This document shows, in pieces, positions 25,624 to 35,140 of a stretch of 64,000 nt of DNA (its first letter is position 1; each line of letters begins with the position of its first letter). Origin of the DNA: Acidimicrobium ferrooxidans (GTDB lineage: Bacteria > Actinomycetota > Geothermincolia > Fen-727 > Anoxymicrobiaceae); the NCBI GenBank assembly GCA_020723485.1, contig DYIU01000005.1:171603-235602 (forward strand). Reading direction: 5' to 3'. The translations under genes and the position numbers were made by a program. The notes beneath the pieces were generated by a model. The model worked only from the letters and a program-made list of their open reading frames with translations, was not told the DNA's origin and ran no database searches.

Positions 25624-27015
25624 ATGAATCTAAGCGCGGTAAAAGAACTCAAGAGGCTGTTGGGTGACGCCAACGTGCGCGAGGGGGCCTCCGCCCTGAA
25701 ACCGTACTTCGGCGGCGCCGACCCCGGGGGAGACCTGGTGGTCGTCACCCCTACCGACGTGAACGGCCTGTCCGACGTGGCCAACCTCTGCTTCGAGAAC
25801 GGCATATCGCTCTTCTCGGTCAAGCGCAAGCGTCACGACGGCAAGCTGCTCGGCAGCAAGGGCGTCCTGGTCGACATCGCCAGGATGGACAAGATCAAGA
25901 TGATCGACTTCCAGAACCTGACCGCCTACGTCTACGGCGGGGTCACCTTCGACCAGCTCTCGAAAGAGCTCGCCAAGGAGAACCAGCGCCTGCTCTACCC
26001 GGTTGCCGGCACCTCCCCCTCTGTCCTGCGCAGCTACATGGACAGGGACATCCTCATGGGCGAGGGCGGGTACCGCCACCCCAACATCTCGGTGTTTCAC
26101 GCGATGATGGCCGACGGGGAGAAGTGGGTGTCCGGCTCCCAGCAGATGACCGACGAGGGGCACGCGGATTTCCGGGAGGACCAGGGCCCGCAGTTCTCGC
26201 AGTTCTTCGGGGCGTCGGAGGACATCTACGGCATACCCTACTACGGCCTCGTCTACACGTACCCCAACCGCGAGGAGCGGCGCCTTGTCGCGTTCGCCTT
26301 CGACGAGCTGGAGCCGGCGAAAGACCTCCTCTACAAGGTTTCCCGCGCCGAATGGTGCTTCGAGTCGTTCGCCGCGAACGATACATACCTCTCGGCGATA
26401 CTGGCGGACGGCAAGGCCGGTGACATCGACAAGATGAAGAACGAGCTCTCACCCTGGACGGTCGTCTTCACCATGGAGCACTACAAGGACCTGGTCGACC
26501 TCTGGGAGCGATACATAAAGGAGGCCGCCGACGAGCGCGGCGGCAGGCTGCTCTCAGGGAAGGTACCCGAGATGTGCGAGGGGGCGCTCGGAAAGCCGTG
26601 GAACGTCTACGACCGCGATTTCGTCAAGGGCCGCTGCACCACGGTGGAGTGCTACCAGTACTTCAGGAACGTCAGCGACACGTTCTCGGTGATGGACGAG
26701 CAGTTCTCGTCGGGAGGGTTCAAGCCGGAGGAGGTCGGGAAGATAGTGGTGCCGGTCTACTTCGGCGCGAGCGCATACTGTGAGGCCGACGTCTACGCCC
26801 CCGCCGGCGAACAAGGCCCGGTCGACGAGACCTGCCTGAAAGCTTACGAGGCACTGATGGACGCCCACGCGTTCATCGACCACCCGACCGGAAAGGTGGC
26901 CGACGCCCTGTTCTCACGAACCGAGGCCTCGTACGTCAACATGCTCAAGCTTTTCAAGAAGACCGTGGACCCCAAGGGAATCATGAACCCGGGCCAGCTA
27001 CTGGAAGGAGTCTAG
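25624..27015 (+). CDS. FAD-linked oxidase (GlcD/VAO-like)
   Basis: The 463-aa protein has an N-terminal PCMH-type FAD domain (VVVTPTDVNGLSDVANLCFENGI, YVYGGVTFDQLSKELA). The usual C-terminal VDPKGIMNPGQLLEG is also present. Such proteins oxidise hydroxy-acids, alcohols or phenols and pass electrons on. SD GGAGGAG precedes ATG. It stands 3 bp before the CCG Fe-S gene, the arrangement of glycolate oxidase GlcD-GlcF, so the Fe-S protein is its likely electron acceptor. The substrate is not identifiable. Confidence 0.85.
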   Translation: MNLSAVKELKRLLGDANVREGASALKPYFGGADPGGDLVVVTPTDVNGLSDVANLCFENGISLFSVKRKRHDGKLLGSKGVLVDIARMDKIKMIDFQNLTAYVYGGVTFDQLSKELAKENQRLLYPVAGTSPSVLRSYMDRDILMGEGGYRHPNISVFHAMMADGEKWVSGSQQMTDEGHADFREDQGPQFSQFFGASEDIYGIPYYGLVYTYPNREERRLVAFAFDELEPAKDLLYKVSRAEWCFESFAANDTYLSAILADGKAGDIDKMKNELSPWTVVFTMEHYKDLVDLWERYIKEAADERGGRLLSGKVPEMCEGALGKPWNVYDRDFVKGRCTTVECYQYFRNVSDTFSVMDEQFSSGGFKPEEVGKIVVPVYFGASAYCEADVYAPAGEQGPVDETCLKAYEALMDAHAFIDHPTGKVADALFSRTEASYVNMLKLFKKTVDPKGIMNPGQLLEGV

Positions 27016-27018
27016 GTT

Positions 27019-28221
27019 ATGAAGCGCCAGATAACGGCCAAGCGCGAGACGCTGGCCGAACTCAGAGAGGACTTCTCCCTCTGCGGCAAGTGCAAGCTCT
27101 GCCAGGCGGTTATGGCCCAGCAGTGCGAAGACCCTCGCTTCTGGCGGAACTGCCCCTCGGGTACCCGCTTCCGCTACGAGGCTTATTACGCCCCGGGCAA
27201 GCTCGAGATGGCGCGCTGCCTCGACCTGGTTGAGATCGAGCCCGACGACGCCATGCGGCACGCGGTGTACACCTGCATGATGTGCGGTTCGTGTGACGAC
27301 CGCTGCTATCCGGTGAAGCAGCTGCATCCCCTGTGGGTCCTCCAGCTCCTCCGCGAGCAGGCGGTAGATGACGAGTGGGCGCCTCTGGAGTGGTTCTCGG
27401 AGATGCTCGACAACGTCGAGAAGACCGACAACCCGTACGGCGTGGCGGCCGACAAGCGCGTCGCCTGGGCCAAGGGCCTCAAGGTCAAGGACGCCCTCAA
27501 GGAGAAGGTCGATTACCTGCTCTTCGTCGGGGACGACTACGGGAGCTTCGACGAGCTCGCGCCCCGCATGAAGGCCGTGGCTAAGGTCCTCGAGAAAGCC
27601 GGGGTGGATTTCGGCACCCTCGGGACAGCCGAGGTCTCCTCCGGGAGCGCCCTGTTGATGATCGGCGACCGCGACTACTTCGAGACGCTGGCGGCGGCCA
27701 ACATAGAGAACTTCGAGAAGGCTGGGGTCACGAAGGTGGTGACCGCCGACCCGCACGCGTACACGGTCCTCAAGGAGGAATACACGAAGTCGTACGACAT
27801 GGAGGTTGTCTCGTTCGCGGAGCTCGCCGCCGGGCTCATCAGGGACGGCAAGCTCAAGCCCTCAAAGGACGTCAAGGTGAAGGCCGTCTACCACGACCCG
27901 TGCCGGCTGGGCCGGAGGCAGGGCGTCTTCGACGAGCCGCGCGAGGTGCTGGCGGCCGTCCCGGGCCTCGAGCTGCTCGAGTTCGAGCGCAACCGCAAGA
28001 ACTCGCTGTGCTGCGGGGGCGGGGGCTCGGTGTCCTTCTGGGAGCCCGAGTTCGCGCGCTGGGTGACCAGGGAACGGCTGTTCGAGGCCGAGCACGTGGG
28101 GGCCGACGCGATAGTGACCTCCTGCCCCATCTGCGTGAGGTTCTTCGAGGACGCCGTCGCCGAGAAGAAATCCAAGATGAAGGTCTACGACCTCGCCGAG
28201 ATACTCGAGAAAGCGCTTTAG
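27019..28221 (+). CDS. Fe-S electron-transfer protein with CCG (heterodisulfide-reductase-like) domain
   Basis: The 400-aa protein has an N-terminal cysteine cluster (CGKCKLCQAVMAQQC) and CMMCGSCDDRCYP, consistent with [4Fe-4S] binding though the spacing is unusual. Its C-terminal CCG domain shows YHDPCRLGRRQG, CCGGGGS and TSCPICVRFFEDA. CCG proteins (GlcF, HdrB/D, LutA) carry electrons from a flavoprotein to a membrane or thiol acceptor. It sits between two FAD-linked oxidase genes, with 3 and 10 bp gaps, and may serve both. Confidence 0.85.
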   Translation: MKRQITAKRETLAELREDFSLCGKCKLCQAVMAQQCEDPRFWRNCPSGTRFRYEAYYAPGKLEMARCLDLVEIEPDDAMRHAVYTCMMCGSCDDRCYPVKQLHPLWVLQLLREQAVDDEWAPLEWFSEMLDNVEKTDNPYGVAADKRVAWAKGLKVKDALKEKVDYLLFVGDDYGSFDELAPRMKAVAKVLEKAGVDFGTLGTAEVSSGSALLMIGDRDYFETLAAANIENFEKAGVTKVVTADPHAYTVLKEEYTKSYDMEVVSFAELAAGLIRDGKLKPSKDVKVKAVYHDPCRLGRRQGVFDEPREVLAAVPGLELLEFERNRKNSLCCGGGGSVSFWEPEFARWVTRERLFEAEHVGADAIVTSCPICVRFFEDAVAEKKSKMKVYDLAEILEKAL

Positions 28222-28231
28222 GAGGCTCCTG

Positions 28232-29857
28232 ATGGCAACAAAGAGCAGGATACGAGCAGAACGCAACGCGAGGCGGGTCGTGCAGAGGCCGCTCGTGATG
28301 GAGAAGGACCCTGTGCACAACCGCGAGGAGAACCTGAAGAAGGCGCTCGAGGCGCTGCAGGAGGCCCTCGGCAAGGAGTGGGCCACCGACTCGCCGTCCA
28401 TACTGTGCGGCTACGCCCGCGACCAGAGCATGACCCCGGCGTCCTACCCGCACATCATCTGCATGCCCGGGAGCGTCGAGGACGTTCAGAAGGTCTACCA
28501 GATAGCGAACGAGTACCTGATAGACGTCCTCCCCTACGGCACCGGGCTCACGACGGCGGGCCTCTGCCTTCCACCCTACGGGGGCATCATCGCCGACCTG
28601 CGGCGCATGGACAAGATAGTGGAGATCGACGGTGAGTGCATGTTCGCCACCATCGAGCCGGGGGTGAATTACCTGGAGCTGCAGGCGGCGGCGCAGAAGG
28701 TGGGTTGCAGGCTGCTCAATCCCTCGACCGCCGCGACCGCCGGCGTGCTCAGCAACCACCTGTTCTGCAATATCAACACCATGGCCTCCAAGTACGGCTT
28801 CGGGATGGACAACATCGTCGACGTGGAGGCGGTGCTCCCTACCGGAGAGATACTGCGGACGGGCGCGATGTCGTACGGCGCGGTCAAGGGCGCGGTGCAG
28901 GGCCCGGGGCCGGACGTCTCGACACTCTTCAGGTACGCGTTCGGGACCCTCGGAACCGTCACCAAGATGACCATCCGCCTCTACCCCGAGGCGCCGTTCC
29001 ACCAGCAGGTGTTCCCCGCCTACGAGGAGGACAAGCTCGAGGTCTTCGCTGAGGCCCTCTACGACGTGGCGCAGGACAACCTGTCCCTGGAGCTAGCGCA
29101 CCTTATGAATTCGTTCTACGGCATCTTCATCGGCGATAACAACGCCGAGGCGAGCAAGGTGGCCGAGCTCATGCCGCGCCACAACCTCCTGACCATCTTC
29201 GGAGGCGAGACCCAGGAGGAGGCCGACCTCAAAGCCGAGGTGACACAGCGGATGCTCGAGGAGCGCTACCCGTTCTTCGACTACCTCCCCAAGGAGGCCA
29301 TCGAGGACATGACCGAGGAGAATGAGTTCGTCAACATGGAGAAGTGGGTCAAGTACTTCAACGTGACAGTGCGGGTCCAGCGGGTGCGCGGCTCGTTCAT
29401 CATCGGCGCCCTCATCGACAGGCTGAACAACATGGTGGGCATAGAGAAGGGCATGCGCGACAACTGCACGAACCAGATCGGCACCACCGACGACTCGCTC
29501 GCCCCGGACGACGCCTCGACCTACCTCCAGCCGTACCACATGGGGCGCTCGGCCTACATGGAGTACGACGTCTACACCAACCAGGCGGACAAGGACGACC
29601 TCATCCGCATCCAGCTCGGCTGGTACCGCGCCACGTTCGGCGCCATGGCCCAGGGCATGATAATCGCAGCCGGCGCCGGCGCGCTCATCAAGGGCGTACT
29701 GCCGATGATGGACATGGGAATGGCCGCCGCCATGCCGAACCTGGTGCCGCTGATGGAGGCGTTCACCAAGGTGAAGAAGGCGGTGGACCCCAACAACGTG
29801 GCGGCCCGCCGCTGGGAATACGAAGACGAGTGCATGAAGAAGTTCATCATGTTCTAG
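28232..29857 (+). CDS. FAD-linked oxidase (VAO/4-cresol-dehydrogenase-like)
   Basis: The 541-aa protein starts behind AGGAGG. It has a PCMH FAD domain (VQKVYQIANEYLIDVLPYGTGLTTAG, ATIEPGVNYLELQAAAQKVG), a long substrate domain and the C-terminal KKAVDPNNVAARRWEY. It is longer than the 463-aa oxidase and closer in layout to vanillyl-alcohol oxidase relatives, which act on 4-hydroxyphenyl or bulky substrates. Together with the preceding Fe-S gene it forms a likely dehydrogenase complex. Specific substrate unknown. Confidence 0.83.
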   Translation: MATKSRIRAERNARRVVQRPLVMEKDPVHNREENLKKALEALQEALGKEWATDSPSILCGYARDQSMTPASYPHIICMPGSVEDVQKVYQIANEYLIDVLPYGTGLTTAGLCLPPYGGIIADLRRMDKIVEIDGECMFATIEPGVNYLELQAAAQKVGCRLLNPSTAATAGVLSNHLFCNINTMASKYGFGMDNIVDVEAVLPTGEILRTGAMSYGAVKGAVQGPGPDVSTLFRYAFGTLGTVTKMTIRLYPEAPFHQQVFPAYEEDKLEVFAEALYDVAQDNLSLELAHLMNSFYGIFIGDNNAEASKVAELMPRHNLLTIFGGETQEEADLKAEVTQRMLEERYPFFDYLPKEAIEDMTEENEFVNMEKWVKYFNVTVRVQRVRGSFIIGALIDRLNNMVGIEKGMRDNCTNQIGTTDDSLAPDDASTYLQPYHMGRSAYMEYDVYTNQADKDDLIRIQLGWYRATFGAMAQGMIIAAGAGALIKGVLPMMDMGMAAAMPNLVPLMEAFTKVKKAVDPNNVAARRWEYEDECMKKFIMF

Positions 29858-29933
29858 AGGACTGCCCGCGGCGCCGGCTCCCGCCGGCATCCAGCGGACC
29901 CCGAGGTCCGCGCCGCGTGGCTACGGAGGGTGT

Positions 29934-30113
29934 ATGGGAAGGCTCGTCAGGCGGGTGTGGCGCAGGCGCGGCGCGTTCGCGCTGCTCGCCGCGGCGCTGG
30001 TCGCCGGCCTCGCAGGCTTCCGCTGCGCGGTGTCACTCGACGAGGGCACGGTCATGCACCTCAGGAAACAGCTTCGCGAGGCGTCCCGCATGCCGGGGCG
30101 CCTCCTCACGTAG
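29934..30113 (+). CDS. Small single-pass membrane protein (59 aa)
   Basis: This ORF is too short for the supplied track. ATG 29934 follows GGAGGG closely. The product has a strongly basic start (MGRLVRRVWRRRG), one TM helix (AFALLAAALVAGLAGF) and a short polar tail (HLRKQLREASRMPG). It lies in the 290-bp gap between the 541-aa oxidase and the next FAD oxidoreductase, same strand, so it is likely in the operon. It could anchor or modulate the soluble redox complex. No family recognised. Confidence 0.6.
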   Translation: MGRLVRRVWRRRGAFALLAAALVAGLAGFRCAVSLDEGTVMHLRKQLREASRMPGRLLT

Positions 30114-30149
30114 ACCCGCAGGCCGTACGTCGATCGAACGGGAGGCGAC

Positions 30150-31238
30150 ATGGGTGGAGAGTACGGTTCTAAGGAAGTCGTTGTCGTAGGCGCCGGGCTC
30201 TCGGGCCTGACCGCCGCTCTGAACCTCGCGCGGGACGGCAAGGAGGTCACCGTCCTCGAGAAGTACGGCAGGGCCGGGGGGATACCGCTGGCCCACCCCG
30301 CGGTCGACGTCACCCCCATGGAGCCCGACAAGCTCGGCAGGTTCATCGGGGTGGAGCTCAAGGAGCCGTACGTGAGCTTCTGCCGGGAATTCCCAGTGTA
30401 CTTCTTCGGCCACAAGGTCGACATGAACTCCGAGATCATAAACCTCCACTGCGTGGAGAGGGGCCACCGCAAGACGGCGCTCGACCACTACCTCTACGAG
30501 CTATGCCTGGAAGCGGGCGTGAAGTTCGAGTTCGACCACCCGCTGGTGAGCCAAGGTGATTTCGCGGCGCTCCCCATCGATTCGGTCATCGCCACCGGCC
30601 TCTACTTCGAGGCTTTCGAGGCGCTCAACATGCCGTACGTCAAGGTCTTCGGCTACCTCGGCAAGGGCAAGTACGAGAAGGACTACCCCACCTGCAGCGT
30701 GTGGTTCCACGACTACATCCTGGAGTACGCCTACTACGGCGCTGCGAACGGCGCCATCTTCTGCCTCTATTTCGCCCGCGAGCCTGTGAAAGAGAGCGAG
30801 TTCGATGAGTTCCAGGAGAAGATGCTCATGGGCCAGCAGGGCATGGAGTGCCAGCGGTGGGACTACTACGAGGGCCTCGTGCCGACCGCCGCGTTCAACA
30901 CTCCGAGGCTGTTCGCCGGGGACAAGATACTGGCAGGCACCCTCTCCGGAATGATAGATCCGTTCGCCCTTTTCGGGGTGCACGGCTCGCTGGTGTCGGG
31001 GAAGATAGCCGCCATCGCGCACAGGGACAAGGCCGAGGCGTACGCGCTGTTCAAGGAGTACACGCGCTACTACAACCGCAACCTGCTCATAAGGCGCGTC
31101 TTCAACGCGACCCCGATAGCCATCAGGAAACTGATGGGGCCGCAGATCGAGTTCACACAGAAGTACCCGCAGGCCTTCAAGAAGCCGATGAACGACATCT
31201 TCAAGGGTCTTCCCGGATACATGCGGCTGCCGGCATGA
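30150..31238 (+). CDS. FAD-dependent oxidoreductase, paralog 2
   Basis: The 362-aa protein has SD GGGAGG before ATG. Its dinucleotide fold is VVVGAGLSGLTAALNLARDGKEVTVLEKYG. It shares the family blocks (VERGHRKTALDHYLY, ATGLYFEAFEALNMPY, GDKILAGTLSGMIDPFALFG, SLVSGKIAA). It differs most from the next two paralogs in the segment after the GG motif (IPLAHPAVDVTPME instead of PxFRPDPAGSWFD). A different substrate is likely. It begins a tandem run of three paralogs. Confidence 0.8.
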   Translation: MGGEYGSKEVVVVGAGLSGLTAALNLARDGKEVTVLEKYGRAGGIPLAHPAVDVTPMEPDKLGRFIGVELKEPYVSFCREFPVYFFGHKVDMNSEIINLHCVERGHRKTALDHYLYELCLEAGVKFEFDHPLVSQGDFAALPIDSVIATGLYFEAFEALNMPYVKVFGYLGKGKYEKDYPTCSVWFHDYILEYAYYGAANGAIFCLYFAREPVKESEFDEFQEKMLMGQQGMECQRWDYYEGLVPTAAFNTPRLFAGDKILAGTLSGMIDPFALFGVHGSLVSGKIAAIAHRDKAEAYALFKEYTRYYNRNLLIRRVFNATPIAIRKLMGPQIEFTQKYPQAFKKPMNDIFKGLPGYMRLPA

Positions 31239-31267
31239 GCGCCGCGGATCACTGACAGGGGGAAAGC

Positions 31268-32341
31268 ATGGCCAGGGAAAAAGAGGTGACAATAGTCGGA
31301 GCCGGGCTCTCCGGCCTGATAGCCGCCATCAACCTCGCCCGCGAGGGCCACAAGGTTAGGATCCTCGAGCGGGAGGCGCGCATCGGGGGCCTCCCGGTGT
31401 TCCGTCCCGACCCCGCCGGAAGCTGGTTCGACGTACCCGCGCTGAACCGGTGGACGGGGGTGGACCTGAGCCCATCGGTGAAGCTCATTGACGAGGCGTT
31501 CATGTACGCCTACGGCAAGCGGTACCTGATGCCCATGAAATCATCCATCGGCATGTACATGGTGGAGAGGGGGTCGCGCTCGACCTCCATAGACACCCAC
31601 CTGATGAACGAGGCGCTGGCGCTCGGGGTGGATATCCAGTACAACCAGATGCTGCTCACCCAGAGCGATTTCGCGAAGCTCCCGCCCGACTCCATCATCG
31701 CCACCGGGCTCTGGCAGGAAGCTTACGACGCGCTCAACATACCCTACGAGGCTCTGTACGGCTGGTTCGCGAAGGGCACCGTCCCGCACGACAGAACCAC
31801 GGTCTCGCTCTGGATGGACGACTTCACCAAGGACTACGCGTTCAACTGCACCATCAACGGGGTCTGCTTCGCGCTGCTCTTCCAGAGGAAGGCCCCGCTG
31901 AAGAAGGACGGCAAGAAGAAGTACGAGGAGCTCCTGTTCAAGAACGAGGGCGTCGAGCTCCCCGGCTGGGACGACCTGGAGGGCGGCTGCTGCCCCGTGG
32001 GGAGCATCAGGAACCCGCGCCTCTTCCATGGGACCAAGATCCTGTCCGGCACCATCGCCGGCGTCATCGACCCGTTCCTGTTCTTCGGGATGCTCGGGGC
32101 GCTGGTCTCCGGCAAGATAGCCGCCGTGGCCATCGAGGACAAGGCGGAAGCCTACAGGCTGTTCCGCAGGGCGACCTGGACTTTCTACCCGGGGTACGTG
32201 AACAAGCGCGTCTTCAACATGGTCCCGCACCCGGTAAGGAAGCTCGCGCTCCAGGCGGCGCTTCCGCTCCTGCCCAGGGTGGAGGACATCGCCATGAAGC
32301 GCATCGCCAACTTCACGCCCGGCTGGCGCGTGATCCAATAG
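31268..32341 (+). CDS. FAD-dependent oxidoreductase, paralog 3
   Basis: The 357-aa protein has GGGGGAAAG before ATG. It shows the fold motif TIVGAGLSGLIAAINLAREG and the block PVFRPDPAGSWFD followed by WTGVDLSPSVK. The latter is almost identical in paralog 4, so these two are a recent duplication. The C-terminal block is GTKILSGTIAGVIDPFLFFGMLGALVSGKIAA. The stop TAG runs straight into a GGGGTCA-family repeat. Confidence 0.8.
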   Translation: MAREKEVTIVGAGLSGLIAAINLAREGHKVRILEREARIGGLPVFRPDPAGSWFDVPALNRWTGVDLSPSVKLIDEAFMYAYGKRYLMPMKSSIGMYMVERGSRSTSIDTHLMNEALALGVDIQYNQMLLTQSDFAKLPPDSIIATGLWQEAYDALNIPYEALYGWFAKGTVPHDRTTVSLWMDDFTKDYAFNCTINGVCFALLFQRKAPLKKDGKKKYEELLFKNEGVELPGWDDLEGGCCPVGSIRNPRLFHGTKILSGTIAGVIDPFLFFGMLGALVSGKIAAVAIEDKAEAYRLFRRATWTFYPGYVNKRVFNMVPHPVRKLALQAALPLLPRVEDIAMKRIANFTPGWRVIQ

Positions 32342-32367
32342 GGGTCAGACCATTTTCGTTCCGTTAG
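32341..32367 (+). repeat. GGGGTCA-family repeat, type A, at a stop codon
   Basis: GGGGTCAGACCATTTTCGTT and CCGTTAG follow, differing from the 18463 unit at two positions. Its first G is the last base of the TAG stop of paralog 3. Confidence 0.8.
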
Positions 32368-32428
32368 CCCCATTATCAACACCTTCAACAGGCCGGAGGT
32401 CCGCGAGGGTGAAAACAAGGAGCCGCAG

Positions 32429-33493
32429 ATGTCTGACGTGACCGTTGTTGGCGCCGGCCTCGCCGGGCTGGTCGCCTCGATCAACCTCGCGAGGAACGGC
32501 CACGAGGTCACCGTGCTCGAGCGGGAGAACCGGGTCGGGGGCATGCCCGAGTTCCGTCCCGACCCCGCTGGCAGCTGGTTCGACCTCGACGCGATAAAGC
32601 GCTGGACCGGGGTGGACATCAGCCCGTCAGTGAAGGTCATTGACGAAGCCAACGTCTACGCTTACGGGAGGAAGTTCAGCCTGCCCCTGAAAGCCCCCCA
32701 GAAGCTCTACATGGTCGAGCGAGGATCGAGGTCCTCCTCGATAGACACCCTGCTCACGGACCACGCGGTCGCTGCGGGCGTCGAGATACGGTACGGCCAC
32801 CCGGTGTGGAGCCAGGACGATTTCGCCAGGCTCCCGGCGAACACCATCGTGTCCACCGGCCTCCAGGTGGAGACGTACCAGGCACTCGGGATCCCTTATG
32901 CGCCCCTCTACTTCTGGTTCGCCAAGGGGACCGTCCCGCACGACAGGACTGTGGTCAGCATGTGGTTCGATGACTTCTCGAAGGACTACGCGTTCAACTG
33001 CTCGGTAAACGGGGTGTGCTTCTCGCTCCTGTTCCAGCGTGACTACCCGCTCAGGCGCGAGGCCAAGGACAGGTACGCCGGCATGCTGGCTGAGGCCGAG
33101 GAGATGGAGCTCGAGACGTTCCACGACTTCGAGGGCATGGCCTGCCCGGTCGGCAGCATAAGGAATCCCCACCTGTTCCACGGCAACAAGATACTGGCCG
33201 GGACGCTCTCCGGCGCCATCGACCCGTTCCTGTTCTACGGCATGCTGGGGGCGCTGGTCTCCGGCAGGATCGCGGCGATGGCGGTCGAGGACAAGGGCGA
33301 GGCCTACGCGGCCTTCAGGAAGGCGACCTTCCCGTTCTACGCGACCTACGCCGCGAAGAAAGCGATGACGCACGTCCCGGACGCCGCGAAGAAGGCGTTC
33401 CTGCAGGGAGCGCTTCCAACTCTTCCCCTCATTGAGCGGCTCGCGCTGTTCATCCTGTCGAGGAACACCCCGGGCTGGGTGCTCATCCAGTGA
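32429..33493 (+). CDS. FAD-dependent oxidoreductase, paralog 4
   Basis: The 354-aa protein has AAGGAG before ATG. It shows TVVGAGLAGLVASINLARNG, the near-identical PEFRPDPAGSWFD and WTGVDISPSVK segments, VERGSRSSSIDTLL and HGNKILAGTLSGAIDPFLFYGMLGALVSGRIAA. It is the closest relative of paralog 3 and lies next to it, so tandem duplication is likely. The interposed dispersed repeat must have entered after, or accompanied, that duplication. Substrate unknown. Confidence 0.8.
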   Translation: MSDVTVVGAGLAGLVASINLARNGHEVTVLERENRVGGMPEFRPDPAGSWFDLDAIKRWTGVDISPSVKVIDEANVYAYGRKFSLPLKAPQKLYMVERGSRSSSIDTLLTDHAVAAGVEIRYGHPVWSQDDFARLPANTIVSTGLQVETYQALGIPYAPLYFWFAKGTVPHDRTVVSMWFDDFSKDYAFNCSVNGVCFSLLFQRDYPLRREAKDRYAGMLAEAEEMELETFHDFEGMACPVGSIRNPHLFHGNKILAGTLSGAIDPFLFYGMLGALVSGRIAAMAVEDKGEAYAAFRKATFPFYATYAAKKAMTHVPDAAKKAFLQGALPTLPLIERLALFILSRNTPGWVLIQ

Positions 33494-33502
33494 GGTCCTG
33501 AT

Positions 33503-35032
33503 TTGTACGACGTGATCATCATCGGTTCGGGGATAGGGGGCCTGACGGTGGCCGACCTCCTCTCGCAGAGGGGAAAGAAGGTCCTCGTGCTCGAGCAGAG
33601 CGGCCGGCTGGGCGGCTGCTGCGCCACCTACGACCTGAACGGCCACCGGTTCGACGTGGGCGCCATCTTCATCCTGTACAAGGAGCTCTACGAGCGGTTC
33701 TTCGAGATGCTCGGACTGCGGCTCTCCGACTACATCGAGATGAAGCTCATGGACCCGGTCTACGACATGCGGTTCAGGGACGGGTCGGACCTCCTGCTCC
33801 CCATGGACCCGGTCGAGAGCGCCGACGTCATCGGCTCATTCGCCCCGGGCGACCGTGAGGGGTGGCTCGCGTTCTGCCGCGACATGAAGAAGGTATGGGG
33901 CGCCGCGAAGGTCCTGGTGGACAGGCCGTTTCCCCCGCTCGAGAAGTTCGGGACCCCTTTCCACCTGGCGAAGACGTTCGCGAGCCTCAAGCTCATGTCC
34001 GCGATCCCGGCCCTGCTGGCGGTCGCGCTCACCAACCAGGACGCCGTTAACCGGCGCTACATGAAGGACCCCAAGGCGCTGACCATCGTGTCCTTCGAGA
34101 ACCTGTTCGCCGGGATACCGGCTGACCGTATCAACGGGCTGTTCGCGGTGATGAGTTACCTCTCCCACGAGGGATACTGGTACCCGAAGGGCGGCATGGG
34201 AGCGGTCCCGGCGGCGCTCGCCCGCATCGCCGAAGATAACGGCGCCGAGATCCGGATGAAAACGCTGGTAAAGCGCATTGCCATCGAAGGGGGGCGCGCG
34301 GTCGGTGTCGAGACCTCCGACGGAGAGCGCATCCCTGCCGGCGCGGTGCTGTCGAACGCCAGCGCCATACCGACCTACCTCGACCTCGTCGGAAAGGAGA
34401 ACCTGCCTGCCAGGTTCGCGCGCGCCATCGAGGGGTATTGCATCTCGATACCGGCCCCGATGGTCTACTTCGGGCTTTCGCGGAAACCCGAGGCGATAAG
34501 GTGCCACTTCACCGTGATGGTGCCCCCGCCCGAACAGCTGAACGCGTACTGGGACGAGTATTACGGGCAGGGGCTCATGCCGCCCATCGAGGACCTCCCC
34601 CACGGCCTGATATGCCCCAGCATGACGGACCCGGAGCTCGCCCCGGAGGGCAAGTTCAGCCTCGGCCTCCTGTCCGCCGGGCCCTACCACCTGAAGCACA
34701 CGACGTGGGACGAGCTGAAGCCCGGCTTCATGGACGAGGTCGTCTCGTACCTGGACAGGGGGCTCCTGCCAGGCCTGCGCGGGACCATACAGGACCGTGA
34801 CATGCGGACACCGCTCGACTTCGAGCGCGAGCTCCTCCTGCCGGAGGGAGCCATCTACGGGCTCGAGATGAGCGTGCCCAACCTCGGGCCGTTCAGGCCG
34901 TCATGGAGATCGCCGGTCATCAAGGACCTCTACCTGGCCGGAGCTAGCACAAACCCCGGCGGGGGCGTTCCACTGGTGATGATGTCGGGGATAAACGCGA
35001 GCGCCTGCATGGTGAGAGACAAGAACTGGTAA
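33503..35032 (+). CDS. CrtI/retinol-saturase-like FAD oxidoreductase
   Basis: The 509-aa protein starts with TTG at 33503, preceded by GAGGTCC. It has the FAD fold VIIIGSGIGGLTVADLLSQRGKKVLVLEQS with GGCCATYDLNGHRFDVGA. The C-terminal segment SPVIKDLYLAGASTNPGGGVPLVMMSG is the standard FAD-closing motif of phytoene desaturase relatives. It lies 9 bp after paralog 4, so it is in the same operon. Desaturation or isomerisation of a polyprenyl or similar lipid is plausible but not demonstrable from sequence. Confidence 0.83.
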   Translation: MYDVIIIGSGIGGLTVADLLSQRGKKVLVLEQSGRLGGCCATYDLNGHRFDVGAIFILYKELYERFFEMLGLRLSDYIEMKLMDPVYDMRFRDGSDLLLPMDPVESADVIGSFAPGDREGWLAFCRDMKKVWGAAKVLVDRPFPPLEKFGTPFHLAKTFASLKLMSAIPALLAVALTNQDAVNRRYMKDPKALTIVSFENLFAGIPADRINGLFAVMSYLSHEGYWYPKGGMGAVPAALARIAEDNGAEIRMKTLVKRIAIEGGRAVGVETSDGERIPAGAVLSNASAIPTYLDLVGKENLPARFARAIEGYCISIPAPMVYFGLSRKPEAIRCHFTVMVPPPEQLNAYWDEYYGQGLMPPIEDLPHGLICPSMTDPELAPEGKFSLGLLSAGPYHLKHTTWDELKPGFMDEVVSYLDRGLLPGLRGTIQDRDMRTPLDFERELLLPEGAIYGLEMSVPNLGPFRPSWRSPVIKDLYLAGASTNPGGGVPLVMMSGINASACMVRDKNW

Positions 35033-35064
35033 CGCAAAATCGGGGTCAGGTCACTTTGTTGCAG
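35032..35064 (+). repeat. GGGGTCA-family repeat, type B, at a stop codon
   Basis: ACGCAAAATCGGGGTCAGGT continues CACTTTGTTGCAG. Its first base is the last A of the TAA stop of the preceding gene. It matches both arms of the 60410-60503 element except for one C/T change. Confidence 0.85.
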
Positions 35065-35140
35065 AATTGCTAGACTTCGATTCGAACGCGGTCCCGGCAC
35101 CGCCGGGCCGCGCTCGAAGACCGCTCAGAAGGAGTCGTGA

